A DNA stretch of 64,000 bases from DT-68 sp965263245 (GTDB lineage Bacteria; Bacillota_I; Bacilli_A; Mycoplasmatales; Metamycoplasmataceae), in NCBI GenBank assembly GCA_965263245.1, contig CBDHHR010000480.1:15140-79139 (forward strand), written 5' to 3'. The first letter of the stretch is position 1. Every line of letters starts with the position of its first letter. The notes beneath the pieces were generated by a model. It ran no database searches and was not told the origin of the DNA. It was given only the letters and a program-made list of their open reading frames with translations. Below are positions 1 to 12,350 of the stretch, piece after piece. The translations under genes were made by a program, and so were the position numbers.

Positions 1-933
1 TACAGGTGTTGTGTCTGTGTGTAGATCTGTCTACATACAGGTGTTGTGTCTGTGTAGATCTGTCTACATACAGGTGTTGTGTCTGTGTAGATCTGTCTAC
101 ATACAGGTGTTGTGTCTGTGTAGATCTGTCTACATACAGGTGTTGTGTCTGTGTGTAGATCTGTCTACATACAGGTGTTGTGTCTGTGTAGATCTGTCTA
201 CATACAGGTGTTGTGTCTGTGTAGATCTGTCTAAATACAGGTGTTGTGTCTGTGTGTAGATCTGTCTACATACAGGTGTTGTGTCTGTGTGTAGATCTGT
301 CTACATACAGGTGTTGTGTCTGTGTGTAGATCTGTCTACATACAGGTGTTGTGTCTGTGTGTAGATATGTCTACATACAGGTGTTGTGTCTGTGTAGATC
401 TGTCTACATACAGGTGTTGTGTCTGTGTGTAGATCTGTCTACATACAGGTGTTGTGTCTGTGTGTAGATCTGTTTACATACAGGTGTTGTGTCTTTGTGT
501 AGATCTGTCTACATACAGGTGTTGTGTCTGTGTGTAGATCTGTCTACATACAGGTGTTGTGTCTGTGTGTAGATCTGTCTACATACAGGTGTTGTGTCTG
601 TGTGTAGATCTGTCTACATACAGGTGTTGTGTATGTGTAGATCTGTCTACATACAGGTGTTGTGTCTTTGTGCAGATCTGTCTACATACAGGTGTTGTGT
701 CTGTGTGTAGATCTGTCTACATACAGGTGTTTTGTCTGTGTAGATCTGTCTACATACAGGTGTTGTGTCTGTGTAGATCTGTCTACATACAGGTGGTGTG
801 TCTTTGTGCAGATCTGTCTACATATAGGTGTTGTTTCTGTGTAGATCTGTTTACATACAGGTGTTGTGTCTTTGTGTAGATCTGTCTACATATAGGTGTT
901 GTGTCTGTGTAGATCTGTTTACATACAGGTGTT
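1..933 (+). repeat. HOR copy 0 (3' part only)
   Basis: This is the last 933 bp of a higher-order repeat copy cut by the window edge. It ends in the 272 bp half copy of the 505 bp unit (662-933), including the CTTTGTGCAG monomer and the GGTGGTG, TTGTTTC and CATATAGG variants. It carries the GTTTTGTC variant near 729, which recurs at the same HOR position in copies 2, 4, 7, 9 and 10 but not in 1, 3, 5, 6 or 8. Confidence 0.9.
256..290 (+). repeat. Reference long monomer (35 bp)
   Basis: Typical long monomer with three TG steps before TAGATC. It contains AGATCT at 259-264 and CAGGTG at 273-278. An inverted repeat at 250-275 spans the junction with the previous monomer: left arm 250-260, loop TCTG 261-264, right arm 265-275. 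Ten of 11 arm positions are Watson-Crick and one is G.T. Confidence 0.95.
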
Positions 934-1438
934 GTGTCTTTGTGTAGATCTGTCTACATACAGGTGTTGTGTCTGTGTAGATCTGTCTACATACAGGTGT
1001 TGTGTCTGTGTGTAGATCTGTCTACATACAGGTGTTGTGTCTGTGTAGATCTGTCTACATACAGGTGTTGTGTCTGTGTAGATCTGTCTACATACAGGTG
1101 TTGTGTCTATGTAGATCTGTCTACATACAGGTGTTGTGTCTGTGTAGATCTGTCTACATACAGGTGTTGTGTCTGTGTAGATCTGTCTACATACAGGTGT
1201 TGTGTCTGTGTGTAGATCTGTCTACATACAGGTGTTGTGTCTGTGTAGATCTGTCTACATACAGGTGTTGTGTCTGTGTAGATCTGTCTACATACAGGTG
1301 GTGTGTCTTTGTGCAGATCTGTCTACATATAGGTGTTGTTTCTGTGTAGATCTGTTTACATACAGGTGTTGTGTCTTTGTGTAGATCTGTCTACATATAG
1401 GTGTTGTGTCTGTGTAGATCTGTTTACATACAGGTGTT
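662..1438 (+). repeat. A module, copy 1: 272 bp half copy + 505 bp 15-monomer unit
   Basis: The 505 bp unit (934-1438) has 15 monomers, five long and ten short. Order: CTTTGTG long, short, long, short, short, CTATG short, short, short, long, short, short, CTTTGTGCAG after GGTGGTG, TTGTTTC short, CTTTGTG after TGTTTACA, CATATAGG short. The preceding 272 bp (662-933) is one long-type monomer plus the second half of the same unit. A further first-half copy starts at 1439. Confidence 0.9.
1045..1077 (+). repeat. Reference short monomer (33 bp)
   Basis: Identical to the long form except for loss of one GT before TAGATC. The loss shortens the contiguous inverted-repeat stem from 11 to 8 positions, because the C that closes the long stem now falls opposite the wrong base. 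Because 33 is divisible by three, consecutive short monomers keep reading frame, which produces the spurious open frames in short-rich segments. Confidence 0.95.
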
Positions 1439-2605
1439 GTGTCTTTGTGTAGATCTGTCTACATACAGGTGTTGTGTCTGTGTAGATCTGTCTACATACA
1501 GGTGTTGTGTCTGTGTGTAGATCTGTCTACATACAGGTGTTGTGTCTGTGTAGATCTGTCTACATACAGGTGTTGTGTCTGTGTAGATCTGTCTACATAC
1601 AGGTGTTGTGTCTATGTAGATCTGTCTACATATAGGTGTTGTGTCTGTGTGTAGATCTGTCTACATACAGGTGTTGTGCTGTGTGTAGATCTGTCTACAT
1701 ACAGGTGTTGTGTCTTTGTGTAGATCTGTCTACATACAGGTGTTGTGTCTGTGTGTAGATCTGTCTACATACAGGTGTTGTGTCTGTGTGTAGATCTGTC
1801 TACATACAGGTGTTGTGTCTGTGTAGATCTGTCTACATACAGGTGTTGTGTCTGTGTGTAGATCTGTCTACATACAGGTGTTGTGTCTGTGTAGATCTGT
1901 CTACATACAGGTGTTGTGTCTGTGTAGATCTGTCTACATACAGGTGTTGTGTCTGTGTGTAGATCTGTCTACATACAGGTGTTGTGTCTGTGTAGATCTG
2001 TCTACATAGAGGTGTTGTGTCTGTGTAGATCTGTCTAAATACAGGTGTTGTGTCTGTGTGTAGATCTGTCTACATACAGGTGTTGTGTCTGTGTGTAGAT
2101 CTGTCTACATACAGGTGTTGTGTCTGTGTGTAGATCTGTTTACATACAGGTGTTGTGTCTGTGTGTAGATCTGTCTACATACAGGTGTTGTGTCTGTGTA
2201 GATCTGTCTACATACAGGTGTTGTGTCTGTGTGTAGATCTGTCTACATATAGGTGTTGTGTCTGTGTGTAGATCTGTCTACATACAGGTGTTGTGTCTGT
2301 GTGTAGATCTGTTTACATACAGGTGTTGTGTCTTTGTGTAGATCTGTCTACATACAGGTGTTGTGTCTGTGTGTAGATCTGTCTACATACAGGTGTTGTG
2401 TCTGTGTGTAGATCTGTCTACATACAGGTGTTGTGTCTGTGTAGATCTGTCTACATACAGGTGTTGTGTCTGTGTGTAGATCTGTCTACATACAGGTGTT
2501 GTGTCTGTGTGTAGATATGTCTACATACAGGTGTTGTGTCTGTGTGTAGATATGTCTACATACAGGTGTTGTGTCTGTGTAGATCTGTCTACATACAGGT
2601 GTTGT

Positions 2606-3847
2606 GAATGTGTGTAGATCTGTCTACATACAGGTGTTGTGTCTGTGTGTAGATCTGTCTACATACAGGTGTTGTGTCTGTGTGTAGATCTGTCTACATA
2701 CAGGTGTTGTGTCTGTGTGTAGATATGTCTACATACAGGTGTTGTGTCTGTGTAGATCTGTCTACATACAGGTGTTGTGTCTGTGTGTAGATCTGTCTAC
2801 ATACAGGTGTTGTGTCTGTGTGTAGATCTGTCTACATACAGGTGTTGTGTCTGTGTGTAGATCTGTCTACATACAGGTGTTGTGTCTGTGTGTAGATCTG
2901 TCTACATACAGGTGTTGTGTCTGTGTAGATCTGTCTACATACAGGTGTTGTGTCTGTGTGTAGATCTGTCTACATACAGGTGTTGTGTCTGTGTGTAGAT
3001 ATGTCTACATACAGGTGTTGTGTCTGTGTGTAGATATGTCTACATACAGGTGTTGTGTCTGTGTAGATCTGTCTACATACAGGTGTTGTGAATGTGTGTA
3101 GATCTGTCTACATACAGGTGTTGTGTCTGTGTGTAGATCTGTCTACATACAGGTGTTGTGTCTGTGTGTAGATATGTCTACATACAGGTGTTGTGTCTGT
3201 GTGTAGATATGTCTACATACAGGTGTTGTGTCTGTGTAGATCTGTCTACATACAGGTGTTGTGAATGTGTGTAGATCTGTCTACATACAGGTGTTGTGTC
3301 TGTGTGTAGATCTGTCTACATACAGGTGTTGTGTCTGTGTGTAGATATGTCTACATACAGGTGTTGTGTCTGTGTAGATCTGTCTACATACAGGTGTTGT
3401 GTCTGTGTGTAGATCTGTCTACATACAGGTGTTGTGTCTGTGTGTAGATCTGTCTACATACAGGTGTTGTGTCTTTGTGTAGATCTGTCTACATACAGGT
3501 GTTGTGTCTGTGTGTAGATCTGTCTACATACAGGTGTTGTGTCTGTGTGTAGATCTGTCTACATACAGGTGTTGTGTCTGTGTAGATCTGTCTACATACA
3601 GGTGTTGTGAATGTGTGTAGATCTGTCTACATACAGGTGTTGTGTCTGTGTGTAGATCTGTCTACATACAGGTGTTGTGTCTGTGTGTAGATATGTCTAC
3701 ATACAGGTGTTGTGTCTGTGTGTAGATATGTCTACATACAGGTGTTGTGTCTGTGTAGATCTGTCTACATACAGGTGTTGTGAATGTGTGTAGATCTGTC
3801 TACATATAGGTGTTGTGTCTGTGTAGATCTGTTTACATACAGGTGGT
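2606..3847 (+). repeat. GAATG/GATATG pentamer tract, copy 1
   Basis: Long-monomer-rich tract built on a 173 bp subunit of five monomers: GAATG long, plain long, two GATATG long monomers, one short. GAATG sits at 2606, 3090, 3263, 3609 and 3782. The canonical spacing in intact copies is 173, 311, 173, 346, 173 bp. GATATG changes the hairpin loop and removes the BglII site but leaves the stem unchanged. Confidence 0.88.
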
Positions 3848-4352
3848 GTGTCTTTGTGTAGATCTGTCTACATACAGGTGTTGTGTCTGTGTAGATCTGT
3901 CTACATACAGGTGTTGTGTCTGTGTGTAGATCTGTCTACATACAGGTGTTGTGTCTGTGTAGATCTGTCTACATACAGGTGTTGTGTCTGTGTAGATCTG
4001 TCTACATACAGGTGTTGTGTCTATGTAGATCTGTCTACATACAGGTGTTGTGTCTGTGTAGATCTGTCTACATACAGGTGTTGTGTCTGTGTAGATCTGT
4101 CTACATACAGGTGTTGTGTCTGTGTGTAGATCTGTCTACATACAGGTGTTGTGTCTGTGTAGATCTGTCTACATACAGGTGTTGTGTCTGTGTAGATCTG
4201 TCTACATACAGGTGGTGTGTCTTTGTGCAGATCTGTCTACATATAGGTGTTGTTTCTGTGTAGATCTGTTTACATACAGGTGTTGTGTCTTTGTGTAGAT
4301 CTGTCTACATATAGGTGTTGTGTCTGTGTAGATCTGTTTACATACAGGTGTT
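3848..4352 (+). repeat. B unit, copy 1 (505 bp)
   Basis: Same 15-monomer order as the A unit, entered through GGTGGTG instead of GGTGTTG. A second first-half copy starts at 4353 and runs two short monomers further than the corresponding A-side copy before departing at a CTTTGTG monomer near 4621. Confidence 0.9.
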
Positions 4353-6503
4353 GTGTCTTTGTGTAGATCTGTCTACATACAGGTGTTGTGTCTGTGTAGA
4401 TCTGTCTACATACAGGTGTTGTGTCTGTGTGTAGATCTGTCTACATACAGGTGTTGTGTCTGTGTAGATCTGTCTACATACAGGTGTTGTGTCTGTGTAG
4501 ATCTGTCTACATACAGGTGTTGTGTCTATGTAGATCTGTCTACATACAGGTGTTGTGTCTGTGTAGATCTGTCTACATACAGGTGTTGTGTCTGTGTAGA
4601 TCTGTCTACATACAGGTGTTGTGTCTTTGTGTAGATCTGTCTACATACAGGTGTTGTGTCTGTGTGTAGATCTGTCTACATACAGGTGTTGTGTCTGTGT
4701 GTAGATCTGTCTACATACAGGTGTTGTGTCTGTGTAGATCTGTCTACATACAGGTGTTGTGTCTGTGTGTAGATATGTCTACATACAGGTGTTGTGTCTG
4801 TGTAGATCTGTCTACATACAGGTGTTGTGTCTATGTAGATCTGTCTACATATAGGTGTTGTGTCTGTGTGTAGATCTGTCTACATACAGGTGTTGTGTCT
4901 GTGTGTAGATCTGTCTACATACAGGTGTTGTGTCTTTGTGTAGATCTGTCTACATACAGGTGTTGTGTCTGTGTGTAGATCTGTCTACATACAGGTGTTG
5001 TGTCTGTGTGTAGATCTGTCTACATACAGGTGTTGTGTCTGTGTAGATCTGTCTACATACAGGTGTTGTGTCTGTGTGTAGATCTGTCTACATACAGGTG
5101 TTGTGTCTGTGTAGATCTGTCTACATACAGGTGTTGTGTCTGTGTAGATCTGTCTACATACAGGTGTTGTGTCTGTGTGTAGATCTGTCTACATACAGGT
5201 GTTGTGTCTGTGTAGATCTGTCTACATACAGGTGTTGTGTCTGTGTAGATCTGTCTACATACAGGTGTTGTGTCTGTGTAGATCTGTCTACATACAGGTG
5301 TTGTGTCTGTGTGTAGATCTGTCTACATACAGGTGTTGTGTCTTTGTGTAGATCTGTCTACATACAGGTGTTGTGTCTTTGTGTAGATCTGTCTACATAC
5401 AGGTGTTGTGTCTGTGTGTAGATCTGTCTACATACAGGTGTTGTGTCTTTGTGTAGATCTGTCTACATAAAGGTGTTGTGTCTGTGTAGATCTGTCTACA
5501 TACAGGTGTTGTGTCTGTGTGTAGATCTGTCTACATACAGGTGTTGTGTCTGTATAGATCTGTCTACATACAGGTGTTGTGTCTGTGTAGATCTGTCTAC
5601 ATACAGGTGTTGTGTCTGTGTGTAGATCTGTCTACATACAGGTGTTGTGTCTTTGTGTAGATCTGTCTACATACAGGTGTTGTGTCTGTGTAGATCTGTC
5701 TACATACAGGTGTTGTGTCTTTGTGTAGATCTGTCTACATACAGGTGTTGTGTCTTTGTGTAGATCTGTCTACATACAGGTGTTGTGTCTGTGTATATCT
5801 GTCTACATACAGGTGTTGTGTCTGTGTGTAGATCTGTCTACATACAGGTGTTGTGTCTGTGTGTAGATCTGTCTACATACAGGTGTTGTGTCTGTGTAGA
5901 TCTGTCTACATACAGGTGTTGTGTCTGTGTAGATCTGTCTACATACAGGTGTTGTGTCTGTGTAGATCTGTCTACATACAGGTGTTGTGTCTGTGTGTAG
6001 ATCTGTCTACATACAGGTGTTGTGTCTGTGTAGATCTGTCTACATACAGGTGTTGTGTCTGTGTAGATCTGTCTAAATACAGGTGTTGTGTCTGTGTGTA
6101 GATCTGTCTACATACAGGTGTTGTGGCTGTGTGTAGATCTGTTTACATACAGGTGTTGTGTCTGTGTGTAGATCTGTCTACATACAGGTGTTGTGTCTGT
6201 GTGTAGATATGTCTACATACAGGTGTTGTGTCTGTGTAGATCTGTCTACATACAGGTGTTGTGTCTGTGTGTAGATCTGTCTACATACAGGTGTTGTGTC
6301 TGTGTGTAGATCTGTTTACATACAGGTGTTGTGTCTTTGTGTAGATCTGTCTACATACAGGTGTTGTGTCTGTGTGTAGATCTGTCTACATACAGGTGTT
6401 GTGTCTGTGTGTAGATCTGTCTACATACAGGTGTTGTGTCTGTGTGTAGATCTGTCTACATACAGGTGTTGTGTATGTGTAGATCTGTCTACATACAGGT
6501 GTT

Positions 6504-7280
6504 GTGTCTTTGTGTAGATCTGTCTACATACAGGTGTTGTGTCTGTGTGTAGATCTGTCTACATACAGGTGTTGTGTCTGTGTAGATCTGTCTACATACA
6601 GGTGTTGTGTCTGTGTAGATCTGTCTACATACAGGTGGTGTGTCTTTGTGCAGATCTGTCTACATATAGGTGTTGTTTCTGTGTAGATCTGTTTACATAC
6701 AGGTGTTGTGTCTTTGTGTAGATCTGTCTACATATAGGTGTTGTGTCTGTGTAGATCTGTTTACATACAGGTGTTGTGTCTTTGTGTAGATCTGTCTACA
6801 TACAGGTGTTGTGTCTGTGTAGATCTGTCTACATACAGGTGTTGTGTCTGTGTGTAGATCTGTCTACATACAGGTGTTGTGTCTGTGTAGATCTGTCTAC
6901 ATACAGGTGTTGTGTCTGTGTAGATCTGTCTACATACAGGTGTTGTGTCTGTGTAGATCTGTCTACATACAGGTGTTGTGTCTGTGTAGATCTGTCTACA
7001 TACAGGTGTTGTGTCTGTGTAGATCTGTCTACATACAGGTGTTGTGTCTGTGTGTAGATCTGTCTACATACAGGTGTTGTGTCTGTGTAGATCTGTCTAC
7101 ATACAGGTGTTGTGTCTGTGTAGATCTGTCTACATACAGGTGGTGTGTCTTTGTGCAGATCTGTCTACATATAGGTGTTGTTTCTGTGTAGATCTGTTTA
7201 CATACAGGTGTTGTGTCTTTGTGTAGATCTGTCTACATATAGGTGTTGTGTCTGTGTAGATCTGTTTACATACAGGTGTT
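6504..7280 (+). repeat. A module, copy 2
   Basis: Half copy 6504-6775 (272 bp) and full unit 6776-7280 (505 bp). The sixth monomer of the unit is an ordinary short monomer instead of the CTATG variant, a change shared only with the A unit of copy 7. The half copy starts with CTTTGTGTAG rather than CTTTGTGCAG and lacks GTTTTGTC. Confidence 0.88.
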
Positions 7281-8448
7281 GTGTCTTTGTGTAGATCTGT
7301 CTACATACAGGTGTTGTGTCTGTGTAGATCTGTCTACATACAGGTGTTGTGTCTGTGTGTAGATCTGTCTACATACAGGTGTTGTGTCTGTGTAGATCTG
7401 TCTACATACAGGTGTTGTGTCTGTGTAGATCTGTCTACATACAGGTGTTGTGTCTATGTAGATCTGTCTACATATAGGTGTTGTGTCTGTGTGTAGATCT
7501 GTCTACATACAGGTGTTGTGGCTGTGTGTAGATCTGTCTACATACAGGTGTTGTGTCTTTGTGTAGATCTGTCTACATACAGGTGTTGTGTCTGTGTGTA
7601 GATCTGTCTACATACAGGTGTTGTGTCTGTGTGTAGATCTGTCTACATACAGGTGTTGTGTCTGTGTAGATCTGTCTACATACAGGTGTTGTGTCTGTGT
7701 GTAGATCTGTCTACATACAGGTGTTGTGTCTGTGTAGATCTGTCTACATACAGGTGTTGTGTCTGTGTAGATCTGTCTACATACAGGTGTTGTGTCTGTG
7801 TGTAGATCTGTCTACATACAGGTGTTGTGTCTGTGTAGATCTGTCTACATAGAGGTGTTGTGTCTGTGTAGATCTGTCTAAATACAGGTGTTGTGTCTGT
7901 GTGTAGATCTGTCTACATATAGGTGTTGTGTCTGTGTGTAGATCTGTCTACATACAGGTGTTGTGGCTGTGTGTAGATCTGTTTACATACAGGTGTTGTG
8001 TCTGTGTGTAGATCTGTCTACATACAGGTGTTGTGTCTGTGTAGATCTGTCTACATACAGGTGTTGTGTCTGTGTGTAGATCTGTCTACATATAGGTGTT
8101 GTGTCTGTGTGTAGATCTGTCTACATACAGGTGTTGTGTCTGTGTGTAGATCTGTTTACATACAGGTGTTGTGTCTTTGTGTAGATCTGTCTACATACAG
8201 GTGTTGTGTCTGTGTGTAGATCTGTCTACATACAGGTGTTGTGTCTGTGTGTAGATCTGTCTACATACAGGTGTTGTGTCTGTGTAGATCTGTCTACATA
8301 CAGGTGTTGTGTCTGTGTGTAGATCTGTCTACATACAGGTGTTGTGTCTGTGTGTAGATATGTCTACATACAGGTGTTGTGTCTGTGTGTAGATATGTCT
8401 ACATACAGGTGTTGTGTCTGTGTAGATCTGTCTACATACAGGTGTTGT

Positions 8449-9694
8449 GAATGTGTGTAGATCTGTCTACATACAGGTGTTGTGTCTGTGTGTAGATCTG
8501 TCTACATACAGGTGTTGTGTCTGTGTGTAGATATGTCTACATACAGGTGTTGTGTCTGTGTGTAGATATGTCTACATACAGGTGTTGTGTCTGTGTAGAT
8601 CTGTCTACATACAGGTGTTGTGAATGTGTGTAGATCTGTCTACATACAGGTGTTGTGTCTGTGTGTAGATCTGTCTACATACAGGTGTTGTGTCTGTGTG
8701 TAGATCTGTCTACATACAGGTGTTGTGTCTGTGTGTAGATCTGTCTACATACAGGTGTTGTGTCTGTGTAGATCTGTCTACATACAGGTGTTGTGTCTGT
8801 GTGTAGATCTGTCTACATACAGGTGTTGTGTCTGTGTGTAGATATGTCTACATACAGGTGTTGTGTCTGTGTGTAGATATGTCTACATACAGGTGTTGTG
8901 TCTGTGTAGATCTGTCTACATACAGGTGTTGTGAATGTGTGTAGATCTGTCTACATACAGGTGTTGTGTCTGTGTGTAGATCTGTCTACATACAGGTGTT
9001 GTGTCTGTGTGTAGATATGTCTACATACAGGTGTTGTGTCTGTGTGTAGATATGTCTGTCTACATACAGGTGTTGTGTCTGTGTAGATCTGTCTACATAC
9101 AGGTGTTGTGAATGTGTGTAGATCTGTCTACATACAGGTGTTGTGTCTGTGTGTAGATCTGTCTACATACAGGTGTTGTGTCTGTGTGTAGATATGTCTA
9201 CATACAGGTGTTGTGTCTGTGTAGATCTGTCTACATACAGGTGTTGTGTCTGTGTGTAGATCTGTCTACATACAGGTGTTGTGTCTGTGTGTAGATCTGT
9301 CTACATACAGGTGTTGTGTCTTTGTGTAGATCTGTCTACATACAGGTGTTGTGTCTGTGTGTAGATCTGTCTACATACAGGTGTTGTGTCTGTGTGTAGA
9401 TCTGTCTACATACAGGTGTTGTGTCTGTGTAGATCTGTCTACATACAGGTGTTGTGAATGTGTGTAGATCTGTCTACATACAGGTGTTGTGTCTGTGTGT
9501 AGATCTGTCTACATACAGGTGTTGTGTCTGTGTGTAGATATGTCTACATACAGGTGTTGTGTCTGTGTGTAGATCTGTCTACATACAGGTGTTGTGTCTG
9601 TGTAGATCTGTCTACATACAGGTGTTGTGTCTGTGTGTAGATCTGTCTACATATAGGTGTTGTGTCTGTGTAGATCTGTTTACATACAGGTGTT
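8449..9694 (+). repeat. Pentamer tract, copy 2
   Basis: GAATG at 8449, 8622, 8933, 9110 and 9456. The 177 bp step from 8933 to 9110 is the canonical 173 plus a 4 bp duplication near 9056. Confidence 0.88.
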
Positions 9695-10199
9695 GTGTCT
9701 TTGTGTAGATCTGTCTACATACAGGTGTTGTGTCTGTGTAGATCTGTCTACATACAGGTGTTGTGTCTGTGTGTAGATCTGTCTACATACAGGTGTTGTG
9801 TCTGTGTAGATCTGTCTACATACAGGTGTTGTGTCTGTGTAGATCTGTCTACATACAGGTGTTGTGTCTATGTAGATCTGTCTACATACAGGTGTTGTGT
9901 CTGTGTAGATCTGTCTACATACAGGTGTTGTGTCTGTGTAGATCTGTCTACATACAGGTGTTGTGTCTGTGTGTAGATCTGTCTACATACAGGTGTTGTG
10001 TCTGTGTAGATCTGTCTACATACAGGTGTTGTGTCTGTGTAGATCTGTCTACATACAGGTGGTGTGTCTTTGTGCAGATCTGTCTACATATAGGTGTTGT
10101 TTCTGTGTAGATCTGTTTACATACAGGTGTTGTGTCTTTGTGTAGATCTGTCTACATATAGGTGTTGTGTCTGTGTAGATCTGTTTACATACAGGTGTT
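9695..10199 (+). repeat. B unit, copy 2 (505 bp)
   Basis: Standard 15-monomer order; entry is GGTGTTG, as in copies 3, 7 and 8. The following half-unit starts at 10200. Confidence 0.9.
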
Positions 10200-12350
10200 G
10201 TGTCTTTGTGTAGATCTGTCTACATACAGGTGTTGTGTCTGTGTAGATCTGTCTACATACAGGTGTTGTGTCTGTGTGTAGATCTGTCTACATACAGGTG
10301 TTGTGTCTGTGTAGATCTGTCTACATACAGGTGTTGTGTCTGTGTAGATCTGTCTACATACAGGTGTTGTGTCTATGTAGATCTGTCTACATACAGGTGT
10401 TGTGTCTGTGTAGATCTGTCTACATACAGGTGTTGTGTCTGTGTAGATCTGTCTACATACAGGTGTTGTGTCTTTGTGTAGATCTGTCTACATACAGGTG
10501 TTGTGTCTGTGTGTAGATCTGTCTACATACAGGTGTTGTGTCTGTGTGTAGATCTGTCTACATACAGGTGTTGTGTCTGTGTAGATCTGTCTACATACAG
10601 GTGTTGTGTCTGTGTGTAGATCTGTCTACATACAGGTGTTGTGTCTGTGTAGATCTGTCTACATACAGGTGTTGTGTCTATGTAGATCTGTCTACATATA
10701 GGTGTTGTGTCTGTGTGTAGATCTGTCTACATACAGGTGTTGTGGCTGTGTGTAGATCTGTCTACATACAGGTGTTGTGTCTTTGTGTAGATCTGTCTAC
10801 ATACAGGTGTTGTGTCTGTGTGTAGATCTGTCTACATACAGGTGTTGTGTCTGTGTGTAGATCTGTCTACATACAGGTGTTGTGTCTGTGTAGATCTGTC
10901 TACATACAGGTGTTGTGTCTGTGTGTAGATATGTCTACATACAGGTGTTGTGTCTGTGTAGATCTGTCTACATACAGGTGTTGTGTCTGTGTAGATCTGT
11001 CTACATACAGGTGTTGTGTCTGTGTGTAGATCTGTCTACATACAGGTGTTGTGTCTGTGTAGATCTGTCTACATACAGGTGTTGTGTCTGTGTAGATCTG
11101 TCTACATACAGGTGTTGTGTCTGTGTAGATCTGTCTACATACAGGTGTTGTGTCTGTGTGTAGATCTGTCTACATACAGGTGTTGTGTCTTTGTGTAGAT
11201 CTGTCTACATACAGGTGTTGTGTCTTTGTGTAGACCTGTCTACATACAGGTGTTGTGTCTGTGTGTAGATCTGTCTACATACAGGTGTTGTGTCTGTGTG
11301 TAGATCTGTCTACATACAGGTGTTGTGTCTGTGTAGATCTGTCTACATACAGGTGTTGTGTCTGTGTGTAGATCTGTCTACATACAGGTGTTGTGTCTGT
11401 ATAGATATGTCTACATACAGGTGTTGTGTCTGTGTAGATCTGTCTACATACAGGTGTTGTGTCTGTGTGTAGATCTGTCTACATACAGGTGTTGTGTCTT
11501 TGTGTAGATCTGTCTACATACAGGTGTTGTGTCTGTGTAGATCTGTCTACATACAGGTGTTGTGTCTTTGTGTAGATCTGTCTACATACAGGTGTTGTGT
11601 CTTTGTGTAGATCTGTCTACATACAGGTGTTGTGTCTGTGTAGATCTGTCTACATACAGGTGTTGTGTCTGTGTGTAGATCTGTCTACATACAGGTGTTG
11701 TGTCTGTGTGTAGATCTGTCTACATACAGGTGTTGTGTCTGTGTAGATCTGTCTACATACAGGTGTTGTGTCTGTGTAGATCTGTCTACATACAGGTGTT
11801 GTGTCTGTGTAGATCTGTCTACATACAGGTGTTGTGTCTGTGTGTAGATCTGTCTACATACAGGTGTTGTGTCTGTGTAGATCTGTCTACATACAGGTGT
11901 TGTGTCTGTGTAGATCTGTCTAAATACAGGTGTTGTGTCTGTGTGTAGATCTGTCTACATACAGGTGTTGTGGCTGTGTGTAGATCTGTTTACATACAGG
12001 TGTTGTGTCTGTGTGTAGATCTGTCTACATACAGGTGTTGTGTCTGTGTGTAGATATGTCTACATACAGGTGTTGTGTCTGTGTAGATCTGTCTACATAC
12101 AGGTGTTGTGTCTGTGTGTAGATCTGTCTACATACAGGTGTTGTGTCTGTGTGTAGATCTGTTTACATACAGGTGTTGTGTCTTTGTGTAGATCTGTCTA
12201 CATACAGGTGTTGTGTCTGTGTGTAGATCTGTCTACATACAGGTGTTGTGTCTGTGTGTAGATCTGTCTACATACAGGTGTTGTGTCTGTGTGTAGATCT
12301 GTCTACATACAGGTGTTGTGTATGTGTAGATCTGTCTACATACAGGTGTT

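Larger units (their letters stand above)
934..6775 (+). repeat. HOR copy 1 (5,842 bp)
   Basis: A to B is 2,914 bp and B to the next A is 2,928 bp. The one-base deficit in the first half is a T deletion (GTG-CTG) at 1678. GAATG monomers are at 2606, 3090, 3263, 3609 and 3782; the expected second one (about 2779) is an ordinary long monomer. Rare markers are ACATAGAGG near 2004, CTAAATAC near 2036, ATAAAGG near 5467, GTATAG near 5552 and GTATATC near 5795. The last three are shared with copy 10, 52 kb away. Confidence 0.92.

Noticed and set aside
250..275. Rho-independent terminators, from the hairpin in each monomer
   Set aside because: Stems are AT-containing, have no following T-run, and recur about 1,870 times with no genes to terminate.
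1002..1349. Recurrent + strand open frames of up to 115 codons encoding an 11-residue repeat (units like CRSVYIQVLCL or CVDLSTYRCCV)
   Set aside because: They start at GTG, not ATG, end wherever a 35 bp monomer shifts frame into the TAG, occur in two overlapping frames of the same DNA, and arise because 33 is a multiple of three. Identical ones recur in every 505 bp unit. There is no codon bias or gene context.
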